Source: Colius striatus
Lineage: Eukaryota > Chordata > Aves > Coliiformes > Coliidae
Direction: 5' to 3'
DNA length: 64,000 nucleotides
Assembly (NCBI RefSeq): GCF_028858725.1
Contig: NC_084774.1
Coordinates: forward strand, 4,500,001-4,564,000
Below, one piece after another: positions 23,801 through 33,835 of this stretch. The notes below the pieces were generated by a model. It ran no database searches. It saw only the letters and a program-made list of their open reading frames with translations, and was not told the DNA's origin. Every line of letters begins with the position of its first letter. Position 1 is the stretch's first letter. The translations under genes were made by a program, and so were the position numbers.

Positions 23801-26800
23801 GCAAACAGCAGCCCTCTGGGAGTTGTCCAGTGCAAGATCCACTCCCTTCCCAGTGCCAGCAACCCTGCACGGCCCCAGGGGCTCAGCTGGAGGCAGGAGA
23901 CAGCCCAGCAAGCAAATCACAGGAGCAATGGGGCCGTGAGGCAGCCAGAAGCTGCTTCATGCCAGGAACCACGAGGAGCTCACGTGCAGAACCTGCGCAT
24001 CAATCCCCCAACGGGGCAGCAGCCTCTCTCCACTCTGCCATCCCCTCTCCCACTCCAAGAGAAGAGCCATCCTCTGCCTCCAAAGCTCTCATCCTGAGAC
24101 TCTCCACGTTTCCACATAGCTGTATTTTGACTGTGCTCAAACCCCTGATTAAGTGTAATTAAGCTTGAACTGATGATGAGGGATCTTGTCATCATTATGC
24201 TGTTGGGATTGTGTCAGAATGCGCCTGGAATTGGTGCAAGAAAACAGCAATCAGCTCCAGCAAAGCAGATGGGATTCCTGTCATTTACCACACTGGGAAC
24301 CTCTGCTGCCACTCCAGACCTGCTTTCCAAACCTTTCCAGTGCAACCCAGAGTGTTTGAGACACTCTCCATCGTTCAGAGACTGGCAGATGCTGCGGCTC
24401 TGAGTCTCTGACTAAAGAGAGAGCAGGAAAGTTCACACAAGTCCCTTCTTCCACATAGCCAGAGGCTTGAGGTTATTCCCGTGGAGAGTTTTTAAAAAGC
24501 ACCAGGTCAGCACTCCCACCTCTTCTTCCACTTGTGGGTCACACCACAGCTGCCTGCTCACACCACAGCTCTCCCGTGCCTTGACCCTGCACATGGGCCA
24601 TGTCCCAGCCAGGACAGGAATGAGAATGATTCTGTGACTCCAAGAACTACACCCACAGCAGCCTCTGGGCTGGAGTTTCCCTTTTGCTCTTGCAGAAATG
24701 AGGGCATCCCCACAGGGCTGGAGGCACAGCCTCTCCTACATTTGCTTGAACTCACTGAATGCAGGAATTTGGAAAACAGCTCTGTCCACAGGGTCCCTTC
24801 TGCTCTTCATGGCAGGAAGAGATCAAAGACTCAATGGTCATGCCTTGCTAATAAATGTCACCAGCTCAACGCTGCAAGTGCCATGTTGTCATAGCTACCA
24901 CACTGTCATTACAGGTAAGGAGTTCCAGCCAGGGCCAGCACAGCTCTAGAGACAGTCCTTGGCTCTGTCCTCTTCATCTGCTCTGGACAGACAGAGGAAG
25001 CCTGATCTGAAAAGTGATGGTGAACCAGGAGATCTTCCCCATTCAGTCAGGGCACTGTTAAAACTCTCTGCTCTGCTGTAAAACTCATGTCTTCAGTGGC
25101 ATTGTATATAAAATGCAGTGAAAGGGAATGGCTCACAGCTGAGTCCCTGGGGTGACAGCCCAAAGACACAGAGGTGTTTTCAGGGGACACCTCCTGCTGC
25201 TCACATCCAACAAGCCCAAGTGGCAGGACAGGCAGCAATGGGCAGCCAGGCTGAAAAGACAGTGCCACCACGGGCTGCACACAGCAGCACACTTCCCTGC
25301 CCCAGCACTAGAGAAGGAGCATCAGCTAAATCCCCACCCCAACACCTGGCAGGAGTCAGCCATCCCCTGCCCCCAGCCTGGGAGGATGCTGTGGGGACCT
25401 GCAGCCAGGGGCTGTTGGGTACCGGTTGTGGCTCGGTGGCATTTGGTGGCTGTTGGCACCTCAGTGTGGCATCTCTGTGCCACTGCCCTGGCTCCCTGCA
25501 AAGCCCTGGGACCAGTGTGTGCAGCTCAGGTTCCTCTGTGTTACCTCTCCCTGGTGGGCCCTGCTCAGAGAGGGGCAGGAGATGCCCCCTGAGGTGCCAG
25601 AGAAGAGGCACAGCCTGAGCTGAGCCTGCTGCCTGAGCGCAGGAGGAAGCTGCAGCCACTCTGCCCCAGCAGCATCCCTCTGCTGGAACAGGCAGCCCTC
25701 AGACATGCAATTTATCAGCAGCCAGCTTCTCCCTGTGCCAAAACACACTGGTTCAGGGACAGGAGGGGCAGAGGGACCCAAGAAGGCCATGCTGCTATCC
25801 CAAAGACTGGGATGAGAAACCCTGCTGAGCCCAACTGACTCCTCCAGATAGGATCAGCCAAGAGGAGACCAGGGCTAAGTGCAACTGCTTCTGCTGTTCT
25901 TTGGGAGTTTCTTTTTTTAAGGTAGCTGGCCTAAATTCCCAGTTAGCCTCACAAGGCCCACTTCTGGTGCAAAGCAGCTCTTACATAAGTGAAGAGCAGT
26001 TCCCTGTGTCAGCAGTGGCAAAGTCTGTGACTTTGCACAGTGTTCATCATCCTCACACCAACACAAGCTCCTCCTGCAGACACACAAACCTGCTCCACAC
26101 AGCTCTGTATTTCTGGGAGACCTTTTTCAGACAGACACAATGTGATTTGAAGGGGACACTTTGCTTTTATGGCACCACAGTAAATCTGGTGACCGCTGTT
26201 CTCAAATGCCTGGCTTGCCCTGGCCCCAGCGCTGGTACCTGCTGTTCAGTGGCTCTGAACACTTGTGTTTTACAAAGGGGTAGGTTTATGTCACCCTGAC
26301 TGTTTCTCACACCCGCCTCCAAGTGTCCTCCATCTCCAGTGAGGCAGCTTTACACTCCCCTTGGCCTCCTCTCCTCTGTGCCACCACAGCACTTACTCGG
26401 AGTGACGCCTGTCGATGCCACTGAACAACTCCCACAGTTCCTCCGAGCTGAGGATCCCATCAGCGAAATAGTTCTTGAACTCCTCAAATGACAGCTTCCC
26501 ATCATCTGCATTCAAATCAAAGGGGAGAATAATTACAGCTCTGCAGCAAGCAGCACACAGGCCCCAGCCATCCTCCCAGCAGCGTGGGACGCTCGGCGTG
26601 CGGCGCATAATAATGAGAGCAGATCTCTCATGGCAAGTCCCACCAGTCCCCATCCAACAGCCAGGAGAGCTGGCAAGCAGGGCCACTGCTGCTGCAGTCT
26701 CAGGGGGGAGTTTCAGCCCTCTCCAAAAGACCCCACTGCAGTGGTTTTGGGAGTGCATGCAGACACTCTGTACTCGTGACTGTCCACACACAGCACACTC

Positions 26801-29800
26801 AGGGCAGCATCAGGACTTTATGGAGAGAAAAGTCTCTGTGTTGACTCAAGAGCTTTTTCCTTCCTCTCTGTGGAGGACTTCAGCCCCTGGGCTGCATCTT
26901 TATCTGCAAGAGGAGCAGCTCTGAGACCCTGCAAGCTACCAGGAAGGAGGAGAGCACAAGAGAGGGAGAGGAGGCTCAGAGAAGGGACTTGCCTTTTTGT
27001 GCTTGTTGGTTTACGGATGCCAGGCTAAAAAACGGGCAGCAGAGCCTAACTCTCAGCTGCCTGGGGCTCCAGTGGGCACCCAGGAACAGGAGCACCCAAC
27101 CAGGAGCAAGTGTCAGACCCTGGGCTGAGTGCACAGACTGAACCAATCCTGCAAGGGATGGAGCAGAAGCCTGACAGCCCCCAGGCTGCCTTCCCTTTGC
27201 CTTCCCCTCTCGCTGCCAGCAGCACAGAGCTGCAGAGTCTGCAGGCAGGTGGGACGGGGGCTTGGAAGGGGCTCTGTCCTGCATGGCACATGAACTGAAG
27301 GAGCCCACTTCCCCAGCCCTTTGCTCCAGAGCCTTTTCCTCAGAAAACCCTTTTCCTTGGAGCCAGAGAGCTGCTTGCCCTCATCCTCCTCCCCTCCTTC
27401 AGCGCAAGCTCTGCGCGGGCCGGGCTGCGCTGCTTTGCCCGGAGCCGGGCGCCGGGGGAGGGGCGGCAGCGGCAGGAGCCAAGCACTCACCGTTCTTGTC
27501 GGCCCGACGGAAGATCTGCAAGAGAAAACACAAGAGGGTATTTTTAGGACGGTGCAGGGCAGCACCACACGGGCTGCTCCGGGGAAATGCCCCTTTGCAA
27601 ACGATTCAAACCGCTTCTTGCCTCCAACCTGCAAAGCCCGAGCGAGCCCGGCACTCACACCCAGCTTCTTTTAGAGGGCACAGAGGGAGATGAAGCAGAA
27701 AGGGCTTCAGGACACCCTTGTGATACAAAGTGGTTTAATTTTTCAGGCCCTTTAAACGAAAGAGCATTAAGCAGAAACCTGCTCCATGCCAGGAGCACTC
27801 TGCATCACCATCACCACATCAGCCCTCTGCACCCACAGCAGCTCCTGTGCTGCACTTTGTCATCACCCTCCACAACAACCCTTCCTGTGACACCTCAGTG
27901 AGCACACACACTGTAATTAACACTGGATGGATTCATTAATCTGTAACTAATGCTGCCACAGAGCACAGCTGGAGAGCTGCTCCAATGCAGGGTCTCAAAC
28001 CCAGGTTCCCAAGCATGAGGCTTCTGCCCATGGCCCAGGAGAAAGCTGGGGACTCCTGTCCCCATTTGGCTCCTCTTTCACTCATCGTTATTGGAAGGTC
28101 TGGGGCTGCCTCTGGTGAGAAAGAGCAGCATTTCTGAAGCCTGGAACACTTCACCAAGCCCAACAGCACAAGGTTTGACCAGCACATCCCAACGGGGCCA
28201 ATGACGGGAAGTGGCACACGCAGTGACTTTTATCCCCTTTTTAATCATCCTGGTTGATGGGGAATCACAAAGGTCTGAAGGAAGCTCAGGAATGAGAAAG
28301 GGCAGCAAAAGAGGAAAGCAGACTTTGTTCTATTCTCTTCTGCAGGCACCTGCAGAGCAGAGCCTGCTGCTGAAGCCGCCCCCGGAGCAGCTCTGCTCCT
28401 GCCGCAGGAGGCTGCGGCACTGCCAGCTGCCCCCTCCGCCCCCAGCTCCTTCTGCACCGCTCACTCACAGCCTTGCTGCAGGTTTGGAGGGCACAAGCCC
28501 ACACCTAGCCACTGAAACACCCCTGAAAAAGCACTCTGAGGTCAAGAAATGGCTGCCTAGAGGAACCTCCACTGCTCACACCTGAAGAGGCTGCTGGCTT
28601 GCAACTGGGTTTGATGATGCTGGTCCCAGCGGGAAGCTCCCTGGTCCTTCCCTGTGACCAAGGCCAGGAGCAGGGACATCTCCTCAGAGGATGCTCTTCT
28701 GAGCAAGGCAAGCTCCTCCTGACCCAAGCTGCTGCAGGGAAAGAGCAGAGGCTGCCCTGAGCTGACCAGCATTAGGTAACCATCCCTCTGGGACACAGGT
28801 TTCCAGCTGGCCAAGCTGCTTCCCGTGTCAGAAAGCAGGGCAGGTGCTCCCCAAACACCTCACACAACTCACTGCATGTGCCTTGGAGCTCCACATCTCC
28901 CAGCTGAGACAGGAACCCACAGCTCCCACACACTGGGCATTTCTCTGGGGTTTAAAGCCAAACTTTCTCCAGGCTAAAGGATTTGTGTGCTGTCAGGGGT
29001 CTCAGAGCCCTGGCAAAAAGCTCAGTCCTGCAGAGCTCTCTGTCATCAGGACACATGGCTCATGCAACAACACCTCTATGAGCCCAAATGTCCCTGAGGC
29101 TGGCTAACTCACCCCAAAGACAGTCAGGTGTCTTCCAGGCACTTAATAAATGCAGATTCAAGTGAGGTCAAACGTTTACCCCTCACAGGCTGGCTTTGCT
29201 CAGCAGTCTGGCTGTGAGCTAAGAGGGGGAGCACAATTCCATGGGGCTGAGAAGGTCTCTAATCAGAGCTGAGCCCACCCTGGACTCAGCATGAAGCTCA
29301 GCAAAGAAAGATAGCAATTCTGCCTCACACATGGGATGCTCTGCTCCAGCAGTGCCAGTGCACACACATAGCTGCCAGACACTCTAAACACACACATGGT
29401 GTGAGCAGTAGAGCTATGGGAGCTCACTAAGGCAAAGCCATGTTTGCTCCACAGCCCCAGGGACACAAGTCTGCTGCACAGCCCCAGGGATCCCAGCTGC
29501 AAAGGGATGACCCCATCAACACCAATGGCTCCTGTGTCCAAGGGAGGATCCAACTCCAGCCAAGCAAAACCAGCACAGAGCCGCTTCCCTAGAGCGACTC
29601 CCAGGCTGCAGACACATGGCCAGCCATGGCAGGTCCCTGGTGCTGCCAGTGGGAGAGCCTGTTGGGGGCAAAGCCAGGAAAAAGTGATGCCCAGCCAGGC
29701 TGGGAATGGGATGGAGTCTGCATCAGCTGCTGGAGGGGCCCTACAGGCAATGGCACTCTCAGATGCACAGGGACACTGCCCCGAGCCCAGGAGATCTCCC

Positions 29801-31899
29801 TTTGCCCCCCTCTCCTGGGCTCAGGTCCAAGCAGCCAAAGACACAGTGTGAGAGATGGAAGATACACTGAAACAGCCTTTATTTGGGGATGAACCCCCCA
29901 CAGCCCAGCAAGGAAGGACATTACAGAGCCTCTCCCTGCCCGTGGGGCTGGAAGCCACTGCAGCTGCTGGACATGCAGCCAGGGCCACACTGCCACAGCC
30001 ACCCTGGGGACACCGTGCTGAGCCCCCCACCACAGGCTAACATGAGCTGCAGCAGGGTGCTGGCAGTCAGCAGCAGGCTGCCCAAGTGCAGAGGTTTTCT
30101 CAGCCTCTGTTCCACCCAGAGGCAGGGTAAGCAAGCAGCAGCCTGGGGGGCTGATCTCCCAGAGGCTTGAGATGTCTGCACAAACAACTGCCATGGCAGC
30201 ACTGCAGCTCGTACCGTGCCTGCAATGAAGCATCTCAGGCAAAGCCCTCCTCCCACTCCTCACCTCTGAAGGCAATGTGCAGGCAGCAGGGAGCCCACAG
30301 CTCCTGTCACCCGGGGGAAGCATCAGCTGCCAGCTGGGATGTGCCCTGGGCAGCTCTGCTGCCTCACTGCCTGAGGGGCTGCTGGGATCCTGCCCCCCAG
30401 CTCACCCCAACAAGCCCAGGGGTGCAGCTGGAGACCAGCCAACTGCCCAGACCCACGAGCAGAGATTAAACTCAGCCTGGCAAGCTCTGGAGCTGAGGCA
30501 GGAGCAAAGGGAGCCCCAGGGAAGAGGAAAGGAAGCCGCCAGAACCCGGAAAGCAGCTGCTAAGCGCTGTTAACATTTCCCATTTTAATTGCCTTAATGA
30601 CACCCTGAGGGACAGATGTGGGACTTGGGAGCATCCGAGGAGCTGAGCTGGAATACAGCTGTCACCACCAACCTCCCTCCAGCCCATCTTCCATCAGCCA
30701 AGTAATTAGTGTGGTTAATGATGCTGGCTGGAGAGCCCTGTAGCCTGAAATCCCCTCCCAGCAGGAGACAGACCCTGACCCTCAGCTGGAAGCTGCCAGC
30801 ACCACGGCAGCCCAGGTTGTCACGCTTTCCAGCTGCCTCCTGGCGATGCCAGGCAGACAACTGGCATGGCATCCACCTTCCCAAAGTGCTGCCACACATC
30901 TGCTCTGCTCCTCCAGGATGAATTGGGACCACCCAGACCAGGACAGGGGTGATAACCGGCACCTGGGCTATCCAGGCGCTGGGGCAACCACCAACCCTCA
31001 CCTTTAACCTCTGCTTGCCTTCTCCTCCCCAGTCCATGTGGCAGCGCAGGGGCTGCACCTTTGCTTACACATCTCCTTGGCTCCACGGGGTGACTTAGAC
31101 CCCAGTGGTGCCAGACACAAGGCTGCCCACCCAACCCAGGCACCCTGCAGCTCACCACAGCCAGACAGGAACAAGGGTGCTGAGCACCTCTGATGTGCTC
31201 CAGCAGTGGAGGTGGGCTCTGACTTAGGCTGTGCCACTTGCCCCTGGCCTGCTGGGTGTCACAGGGGAGAGGTGCTGCCTCTCCCAGAGCCCCCACCCCA
31301 AGGCACACAGCCCCTCACCGCGACAGCACCCTCAGCACGGGGCTTGTGGGGACACCGTGTGAGGCTAGGCACAGTGCCAGGACCTGTCTTGTGAAAACAA
31401 AAGCCACCATCAGCATCTTCAACTCCCCCACACCACCCCCAGCCCCCGGGACGGCCGCCTGCCCCCCACCCTGCACCGCGAGCACGTTCCTCCAGGGCGG
31501 GTGCGGGGGCTGGCACGGGGCTGAGGGCTGCAGGGGGCAATCCCCTGCCAGCGGGATGCCCACGGCTTTGCACAGCCACACGGCACCTCCCGCAGCTCTC
31601 CAGCCAGACACAGCCCCGGGAGCCGCCACCGCCGCCGCTGGGCGAGGAACGGGCCGTTTCTAGCGGCTCCGACGCCCGTAATTCGGGAGAAAGGACCCGG
31701 CACCAGTGCCGTGGTGCGTGATGCCCCTGACCCTGACATGAGCAGCCCCTGCGAGGGGCCGGGGCTGCGCCGGGGGCTCGCTGCGGGCCCGCCCCGCGCT
31801 ACTCACGTCGTGAAAGATGGGGAGCGGCTGCCGGCGGGGCGCGGGGCCGCGGTCGGCTGACAGCAGGCACACGGCCAGCAGCTCGGCGCACGCCATCAT
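14783..31899 (-). CDS. NECAB3: NECAB3, N-terminal EF-hand calcium-binding protein 3; complete, 13 coding exons
   Basis: Cytosolic/Golgi EF-hand protein that binds APBA2/X11L and APBA3 in the family. Coding exons, from start to stop: 31807-31899, 27491-27515, 26397-26505, 21080-21105, 20532-20629, 19186-19322, 18983-19113, 18642-18721, 18196-18249, 17597-17709, 15955-16032, 15667-15758, 14783-14811. All introns are GT-AG and the phases close into 354 residues (human about 396). EF-hand 1 has an intact loop at 37-48 (D37, N39, D41, L44, E48). EF-hand 2 at about 70-82 is degenerate, as in mammals. A helical middle region spans about 118-245, and the C-terminal monooxygenase-like (ABM) domain about 252-354 ends ASWWIMNNN, diagnostic of NECABs. 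Two adjacent ATGs occur; the second matches human MACA. Exon 7 is Arg-rich and poorly conserved. Confidence 0.95.
14873..15330. repeat. 19-bp minisatellite in NECAB3 intron 12
   Basis: About 24 copies of ggggatcctgccctgctca with variants (ggatccctccctgcccaa, ggatctggtcctgctca, ggatcccacactgcccag). Almost every unit carries GGATC. It lies between the last two coding exons. Confidence 0.93.
15667..15758 (-). CDS. NECAB3: NECAB3 exon 12: ABM-like domain
   Basis: Reads [20 protein letters not shown] then [12 protein letters not shown] chose the acceptor tttcacag because it restores the SHLQ...SKTFQR block seen in NECAB1. Two AGs further downstream would shorten the exon; one of them keeps the frame. 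Confidence 0.92.
15955..16032 (-). CDS. NECAB3: NECAB3 exon 11: ABM-like domain
   Basis: Reads [20 protein letters not shown] then VTSWR. The LYEFWQD motif is conserved across NECAB1-3. Confidence 0.95.
16277..16598 (+). mobile_element. CR1 LINE 3' fragment (plus)
   Basis: From the CR1 block ctaaaggctgggtgtcagga to a tail ending ccaccattccatgatcc. It is in NECAB3 intron 10 and antisense to that gene. Close to the copies at 33836 and 36314 in sequence. Confidence 0.9.
16599..17596 (-). other. Rest of NECAB3 intron 10
   Basis: GC-rich single-copy sequence; no exon or repeat recognised. A 90-codon frame near 16990-17262 resembles nothing I know. Confidence 0.5.
17597..17709 (-). CDS. NECAB3: NECAB3 exon 10: start of ABM-like domain
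   Basis: Reads [20 protein letters not shown] then [17 protein letters not shown]. It is the first strand and helix of the antibiotic-biosynthesis-monooxygenase-like fold. No catalytic activity is known for this domain in NECABs. Confidence 0.94.
17710..18195 (-). other. NECAB3 intron 9
   Basis: About 490 bp between exons 9 and 10, GC-rich. No repeat or motif recognised. Confidence 0.6.
18196..18249 (-). CDS. NECAB3: NECAB3 exon 9
   Basis: A 54-nt in-frame exon reading [18 protein letters not shown], matching human APRLEPLREEDLAKGPDL. Acceptor gatgcag, donor gtaagt. Skipping would keep the frame. Confidence 0.9.
18642..18721 (-). CDS. NECAB3: NECAB3 exon 8: second coiled-coil segment
   Basis: Reads [20 protein letters not shown] then EKLECK. 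Matches human QWRLQVNRLQELIDQLECK. Acceptor cgtgcag, donor gtgtgt. Confidence 0.93.
18983..19113 (-). CDS. NECAB3: NECAB3 exon 7: Arg-rich linker
   Basis: Reads [20 protein letters not shown] then a further basic run to DPYSGMLST. Splice phase and position fit human GSRRAGRRALRS, but sequence identity is low. This is the least conserved coding exon of the gene here. Confidence 0.8.
19186..19322 (-). CDS. NECAB3: NECAB3 exon 6: coiled-coil region
   Basis: Reads [20 protein letters not shown] then [21 protein letters not shown]. It is the amphipathic helix of the NECAB middle region and matches human [14 protein letters not shown]. The donor gtaccg is weak but keeps the phase. Confidence 0.93.
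19428..19800 (-). mobile_element. CR1 LINE 3' fragment (minus)
   Basis: Starts tcacacaatcccagcatgat (CR1 tail, antisense), then the ggaacgtgtccaggtggggt and ctccctgggcagcctgggcc blocks. In NECAB3 intron 5, sense with the gene. Confidence 0.88.
19801..20531 (-). other. Rest of NECAB3 intron 5
   Basis: Single-copy sequence with no recognised exon. Nothing notable seen. Confidence 0.5.
20532..20629 (-). CDS. NECAB3: NECAB3 exon 5
   Basis: Reads [20 protein letters not shown] then [12 protein letters not shown]. It is the helical segment after EF-hand 2, strongly conserved with human VLAAMDATKL. It ends on a codon boundary at donor gtgagg. Confidence 0.95.
20864..20990 (-). mobile_element. CR1 LINE tail (minus)
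   Basis: Short antisense copy with gaatcatggagaagcccttg and tgctgcagtcccagccctcc, near-identical to the start of the copy at 35004. In NECAB3 intron 4, 90 bp from the 26-nt microexon. Confidence 0.85.
21080..21105 (-). CDS. NECAB3: NECAB3 exon 4 (26-nt microexon)
   Basis: Encodes NVDTEKLC with a split Asp codon at each end. It matches human NLETEKLC in the degenerate second EF-hand. Acceptor ttcttgcag, donor gtaagt. Confidence 0.9.
21106..26396 (-). other. NECAB3 intron 3 (5.3 kb)
   Basis: Holds one CR1 (22411-22845). The rest is single-copy. A short AT-rich patch at about 24090-24270 with TAATTA-like motifs stands out as a possible conserved element. No exon recognised. Confidence 0.5.
22411..22845 (-). 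mobile_element. CR1 LINE 3' fragment (minus)
   Basis: Begins gaatcacagtcacaggatct and contains agcagcaccacctagagcag and tgttgccccttgtcctgtca. Same subfamily as the inverted copy at 50790. In NECAB3 intron 3. Confidence 0.88.
26397..26505 (-). CDS. NECAB3: NECAB3 exon 3: EF-hand 1 loop and linker
   Basis: Reads [20 protein letters not shown] followed by [16 protein letters not shown]. It completes the EF-hand 1 loop with the conserved Gly and Glu-12. Acceptor gaatgcag, donor gtaagt. Confidence 0.95.
27491..27515 (-). CDS. NECAB3: NECAB3 exon 2 (25-nt microexon)
   Basis: Encodes IFRRADKN plus one base, the start of EF-hand 1. Acceptor cttgcag, donor gtgagt. Its length is not a multiple of three, so skipping would shift the frame inside the calcium loop. 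Confidence 0.9.
27516..31806 (-). other. NECAB3 intron 1 (4.3 kb)
   Basis: No repeat element recognised. It contains a minus-strand AATAAA at about 29879-29884 with GT-rich sequence after it, an open frame of 244 codons at 29589-30323 that resembles nothing known, and an AT-rich patch at about 30560-30730. Its 5' end (from about 31400) is CpG-rich and belongs to the promoter island. Confidence 0.5.
31807..31899 (-). CDS. NECAB3: NECAB3 exon 1
   Basis: Reads [20 protein letters not shown] then [11 protein letters not shown], ending at donor gtgagt. The start is at the first of two tandem ATGs. The upstream frame is open only because of the CpG-island repeat, so I do not extend it. Confidence 0.92.
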
Positions 31900-31918
31900 G
31901 GTCCCGCCGGGCACGCTG

Positions 31919-32470
31919 CGGAGCGGAGCGGTGCGGTGCGGAGCGGTGCGGTGCCGGAGGGAGCGGTGCGGTGCGGTGCGGTGCGGTGCCGGAGGGAGCG
32001 GTGCGGTGCGGTGCCGGAGGGAGCGGTGCGGTGCGGTGCGGTGCGGTGCGGTGCCGGAGGGAGCGGTGCGCTGCGGTGCGGTGCGGTGCGGTGCGGTGCC
32101 GGAGGGAGCGGTGCCCCGCGGGACTTTGCCGGAGGGGTGCGGTGCCGGAGGGGTGCGATGCCGGAGGGGTGCGATGCCGGAGGGTGCGGTATACTGCGGT
32201 GCGGTGCTGCACGGTCCGATGCCGTAGGGTGCGGTGCTGGTCCGACGCCGTAGGGGCCGATGCGGTGCCGGTGCGGTGCTGTAGGGTCTGATGCTGTTCC
32301 GATGCGGTGCCGGTGCGGGTCGATACGGTGCCGGTGCGGGTCTGATGCTGTTCCGATGCGGTGCCCTAGGGTCCGATGCGGTGCCGGTGCGGGTCCGATT
32401 CGGTTCCGATGCGGTTCCGATGCGGTGCCGGTGCGGGTCCGATTCGGTTCCGATGCGGTGCCGTACTGCG
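31919..32470. repeat. GGTGC-type pentamer repeat and derived longer units at the NECAB3 start
   Basis: 31919-32130 is made of ggtgc pentamers broken by ccggagggagc spacers. 32130-32470 is built on ggtgccggtgcgggtccgat-like units. It begins about 20 bp upstream of the ATG, so part is probably 5'UTR. It is free of stops in several frames on both strands, which produces spurious frames over 100 codons. Confidence 0.9.
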
Positions 32471-32786
32471 CGCGGCGCCGGACTCGGCACAAGCGTCCCC
32501 GCGGCCGCCAGGCAACTTTGCCTCCGCAGAGGGCCCGCCCCGCGGCGATCCGATTGGCTACGGGCGGTGATTGGCAGCGCAGGGCGCGCCCGTCATTGGC
32601 GGAGGGCGCGGGGGGCGGGGCCTCGCCGCGGGGCTGGCGGTGGGGCCGCGGCGCCGGGAGCCGCTCGGCCGGGGCCTGTGGGGCTGCCCCAGGGCTCCCG
32701 CTGGGCTCCAGCGCACCCCACTGTGCTCCCAGCTGGCTCTAGCGCAGCCCACGGTGGTCGCGTTGTGGTGTCACCATCCCCAAGTG

Positions 32787-33310
32787 GTCCCAGTGTGGCC
32801 ACAGGTGGTCCTGTTGTGCTCTCTGTCGGCTATAAGGTAGCCCTGGTTGCCGCAGTAGGTCTTAATTTGGCCATAGGTGGTCCCAGTGTGGATGCTGTTG
32901 GCCACAGGGTAGCCCTGGTTGCCCCACTTGACCCCAATATGGCCACAAGAGATCCTGGTGTGGCCACTGTTAGCCTCAGGGTAGCCCTGGTTGTCCCAGT
33001 TGACCCCAGTTTGGCCATGGGTGGTCCCAGTGTGGATGCTGTTGGCCCTGAGGTAGTCCTGGTTGTCCCAGTTGACCCCAGTTTGGCCATGGGTGGTCCC
33101 AGTGTGGATGCTGTTGGCCCTGAGGTAGTCCTGGTTGTCCCAGTTGACCCCAGTTTGACCATGGGTGCTGTGAGTACAGTTCCACAGTAGCCCTGGTTGC
33201 CCTCAATGTGGCCATGGGTGGTCCCACTGTGGCTGACCCTACAGTAGCCCTGGTTGCCCCAGTTGGCCCTGAGCTGGCCTCAGTTTGGGTGGTCCCACTG
33301 TGGTTGCAGC
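32787..33310. repeat. 72-bp minisatellite upstream of NECAB3
   Basis: About seven copies. The two clearest start at 33002 and 33074, exactly 72 bp apart and almost identical (gaccccagtttggccatggg, then tggtcccagtgtggatgctg). Outer copies are more diverged. Confidence 0.9.
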
Positions 33311-33835
33311 TGGCCCTGGGGTGGTCCCCCTGCACCCAGAGCGGTTTCAAATGTCTTTCTGGCTCCTTGGTGCCCACAGTGATGGGCAACCTTCACTGTG
33401 TGCCCCTAGCATGGCACATGGGGCATGAAGGGGTCACACCAACAGCACTGGGTCCTCAGGACCTCGAGCAGATGTCACATCTCCTCCCCACCCCACGCAG
33501 GGGCTGCAGGAGGGGAGGCCACACTGCTTGAGGAGGAGAAAGTGGAGGCAGGAGCTGCCTTCATTCTGCCTGGCACAAGCACCAGGCATCCATGTCCATC
33601 CTCCAGCTTCTCCTCAAAGGTTTGCACAAAGAACAAACACATCATTACATAAATAAACTAGATAAAGCTGAGCCTGGGCAAAGCTTCACCTCGCTCCCAG
33701 GGTTCAGGCAGTGCAGTGACTTCTTGGGGTGAGGGGCTTCATCGCTCTCAGAGTACCCTGGGATTTTACTTACAGGAAGGGGCAAGCACTGGTTCTGCTT
33801 GGATGCAAAATCCCAGCCAGGTTTGCCTGCATCTA
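33311..33835. other. Intergenic, nothing recognised
   Basis: Single-copy sequence with an AT-rich patch around 33640-33665 that includes AATAAA on the plus strand. No gene leading into it is visible. Confidence 0.4.

Larger units (their letters stand above)
31400..32720 (-). promoter_or_regulatory. NECAB3 CpG-island promoter
   Basis: High CpG density around the start codon at 31899. Three ATTGG motifs (32553, 32570, 32595) are CCAAT boxes on the gene's strand, about 650-700 bp upstream of the ATG. No TATA box is evident. The transcription start is not placed, because the pentameric repeat at 31919-32470 lies between the CCAAT cluster and the ATG. Confidence 0.6.

Noticed and set aside
29589-30323. 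A 244-codon minus-strand frame in NECAB3 intron 1
   Set aside because: I recognise no domain, and overlapping frames on both strands are also open. Kept only as a note beside the possible poly(A) site.
31660-32492. Minus- and plus-strand frames over 100 codons (APHRTAPHRS- and RCGAVRCGA-type) at the NECAB3 start
   Set aside because: Products of the GGTGC repeat. NECAB3 translation starts at 31899, matching human, and the extension upstream shows no conservation.
32291-33190. A 299-codon plus-strand frame with VVPVDPSLAMGGPSVDAVGP-like repeats
   Set aside because: It is the 72-bp minisatellite plus CpG-island sequence, with no homology or splice support.
33645-33665. Plus-strand AATAAA as the 3' end of an unknown gene
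   Set aside because: No plus-strand exon leads into it, and AT-rich patches give such hexamers by chance.
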